In this document: positions 57,719 through 58,469 of the stretch, piece after piece | How the letters are laid out: every line of letters begins with the position of its first letter | Numbering within the stretch: position 1 is the first letter of the stretch | Assembly: GCA_018057705.1 (NCBI GenBank) | Contig: JAGPDF010000024.1 | Coordinates: forward strand, 1-58,469 | Origin: Thermoanaerobaculia bacterium | Lineage (GTDB): Bacteria; Acidobacteriota; Thermoanaerobaculia; Multivoradales; JAGPDF01 | Reading direction: 5' to 3' | Length of the DNA: 58,469 nt | Program-made: the position numbers and the translations under genes | The notes under the pieces: model-generated | The model's input: only the letters and a program-made list of their open reading frames with translations | Told to the model about the DNA's origin: nothing | The model's database searches: none

Positions 57719-58469
57719 GTGAGTGGAGTGACCCGCGATACCCCTGCGACGCCCGACCGCTCCCGTGATGATGCCGGGAAGGGTGTGGGCGGCGCCCATG
57801 CGCTCCCGGTTCTCGAGCGGCCGTCGGCGCTGCGGATCCTGGTGGCGACGATCACGGGGAACCTCTATCTGCTCTTCGGCACGGCCTTTTTCTCGATCGT
57901 ATCGATCCTCGTGGCGCCGATTCCGCCGCGCGGCAACTGGACGAATCGCGCCGCGCGCCTGTGGGCGCGGGGTCTCCTCTGGTCGAGCTGGATCCGGCTC
58001 GAGGTCCGGAGCCCGGAGACCGGCCCCGGGCAGGCGGGCGATTCTTCCGCCGGCGACCGCTTCGTCATCATGGCGAACCACCAGAGCCTGTTCGACATCC
58101 CGGCCCTGCTGGCGGCGATTCCGGGCCAGAGCCGCTTCATCGCCAAGCGCAGCCTCTTCAAGATTCCGATCTTCGGCTGGGCGATGGCCGCCGGGGGGTT
58201 CATCCCGGTCGACCGCAAGGATCGCTCGACGGCGAAGGACAGCTTCGGTTCGGCGCTCGACAAGCTGGCGCGCGGCGCGTCGATCGTGGTCTTTCCGGAG
58301 GAGGTCCGGTCGCTCGGCGGCAAGGTCCTGCCTTTCCGGCGCGGCGGGTTCCTGATGGCGTTGAAGAGCGGGCTGCCGGTCGTGCCGGTGGGCCTCCACG
58401 GCACCCTGGCCGTGCAGTCGCGGCACAGCTTCCTGATCCGGCCGCAGACCGTCACGGTGCAGTTCGGCG
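57719..58469 (+). CDS. 1-acylglycerol-3-phosphate acyltransferase-like (PlsC), C-terminus missing
   Basis: 250 codons to the right edge. Membrane helix (about 50-75), acyltransferase motif I NHQSLFD, then FIPVDRKDRSTA and FPEEVRS. The last stands where PlsC enzymes have FPEGTRS, so the Gly-Thr is replaced by Glu-Val; substrate phosphate binding may be altered. GTG 57719 has GGGTGAG upstream; in-frame GTG 57710 and ATG 57671 are possible. PlsC makes phosphatidic acid, fitting the neighbouring lipid-transport genes. Confidence 0.82.
   Translation, partial: MSGVTRDTPATPDRSRDDAGKGVGGAHALPVLERPSALRILVATITGNLYLLFGTAFFSIVSILVAPIPPRGNWTNRAARLWARGLLWSSWIRLEVRSPETGPGQAGDSSAGDRFVIMANHQSLFDIPALLAAIPGQSRFIAKRSLFKIPIFGWAMAAGGFIPVDRKDRSTAKDSFGSALDKLARGASIVVFPEEVRSLGGKVLPFRRGGFLMALKSGLPVVPVGLHGTLAVQSRHSFLIRPQTVTVQFG

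Overview
The window is 58.5 kb of very GC-rich (roughly 68-70% by eye), densely coded bacterial chromosome. The gene content points to Acidobacteriota, possibly a Thermoanaerobaculia-like lineage. The clues are a VWFA-related Acidobacterial-type protein, a B12-dependent ribonucleotide reductase, a Gld-like ABC-2 export cluster, an MlaEFD set, and secreted proteins ending in a DGFxxG...W tail. This placement is inference; there is no rRNA or tRNA gene in the window to confirm it.

Layout. 1-11 kb: S1-domain protein (cut by the left edge), a glycosyltransferase, a radical-copper oxidase, a PAN-domain secreted protein, then carB-rnhA-fumC. 10.4-15.9 kb: a nucleotidyltransferase with a small partner, an outer-membrane barrel, an ArsC-like selenoprotein, a histidine kinase lying between 104-bp direct repeats, an Hsp15-like S4 protein, a lipoprotein/minimal-zincin pair and a coiled-coil protein. 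16-22.4 kb: Gld-like export operon (ATPase, permease, GldG-like protein, DUF4340 protein) and an FG-GAP propeller. 22.4-27.5 kb: methylmalonyl-CoA mutase catalytic subunit divergent from nrdJ, then a 23-residue Lys/Ala peptide. 27.5-35.3 kb: TlpA-like lipoprotein, SprT-like protein, OmpA lipoprotein, VWA protein, archaeal-type GAPDH homologue, MBL hydrolase, RNA m5U methyltransferase, PP2C phosphatase. 35.3-40.5 kb: bioBFD, bioA and a PTPS-like enzyme. 40.4-45 kb: a methyltransferase-SelW-glycosyltransferase operon, folE and fabH. 45-50 kb: TPR protein, ClpX-like ATPase, a decayed toxin beside its antitoxin, a beta-lactamase remnant, an XRE/membrane pair, TVP38 and a YggX-like protein. 50-58.5 kb: nucleotide-sugar genes (ugd, UXS, GAE), a secreted protein, mlaE-F-D and a PlsC-like acyltransferase cut by the right edge.

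The main discoveries from reading the sequence are: (1) two genes interrupted by an in-frame TGA that read as selenoproteins, each with a bacterial-SECIS-like hairpin just downstream (ArsC-like at 11769-12095, SelW-like at 41582-41821); neither is visible to standard ORF calling; (2) a tightly coupled methyltransferase-SelW-GT2 operon; (3) a repeated TANNNT box 6-9 nt upstream of about 18 start codons, indicating pervasive leaderless transcription; (4) a shared C-terminal DGFxxG...W tail on two unrelated secreted proteins; and (5) dispersed palindromic elements and a kinase island with a duplicated gene end.

Biotin, folate/pterin, B12-dependent and nucleotide-sugar genes make this mainly a housekeeping region, with accessory patches at 10.4-13.7 kb and 47.2-49.0 kb.
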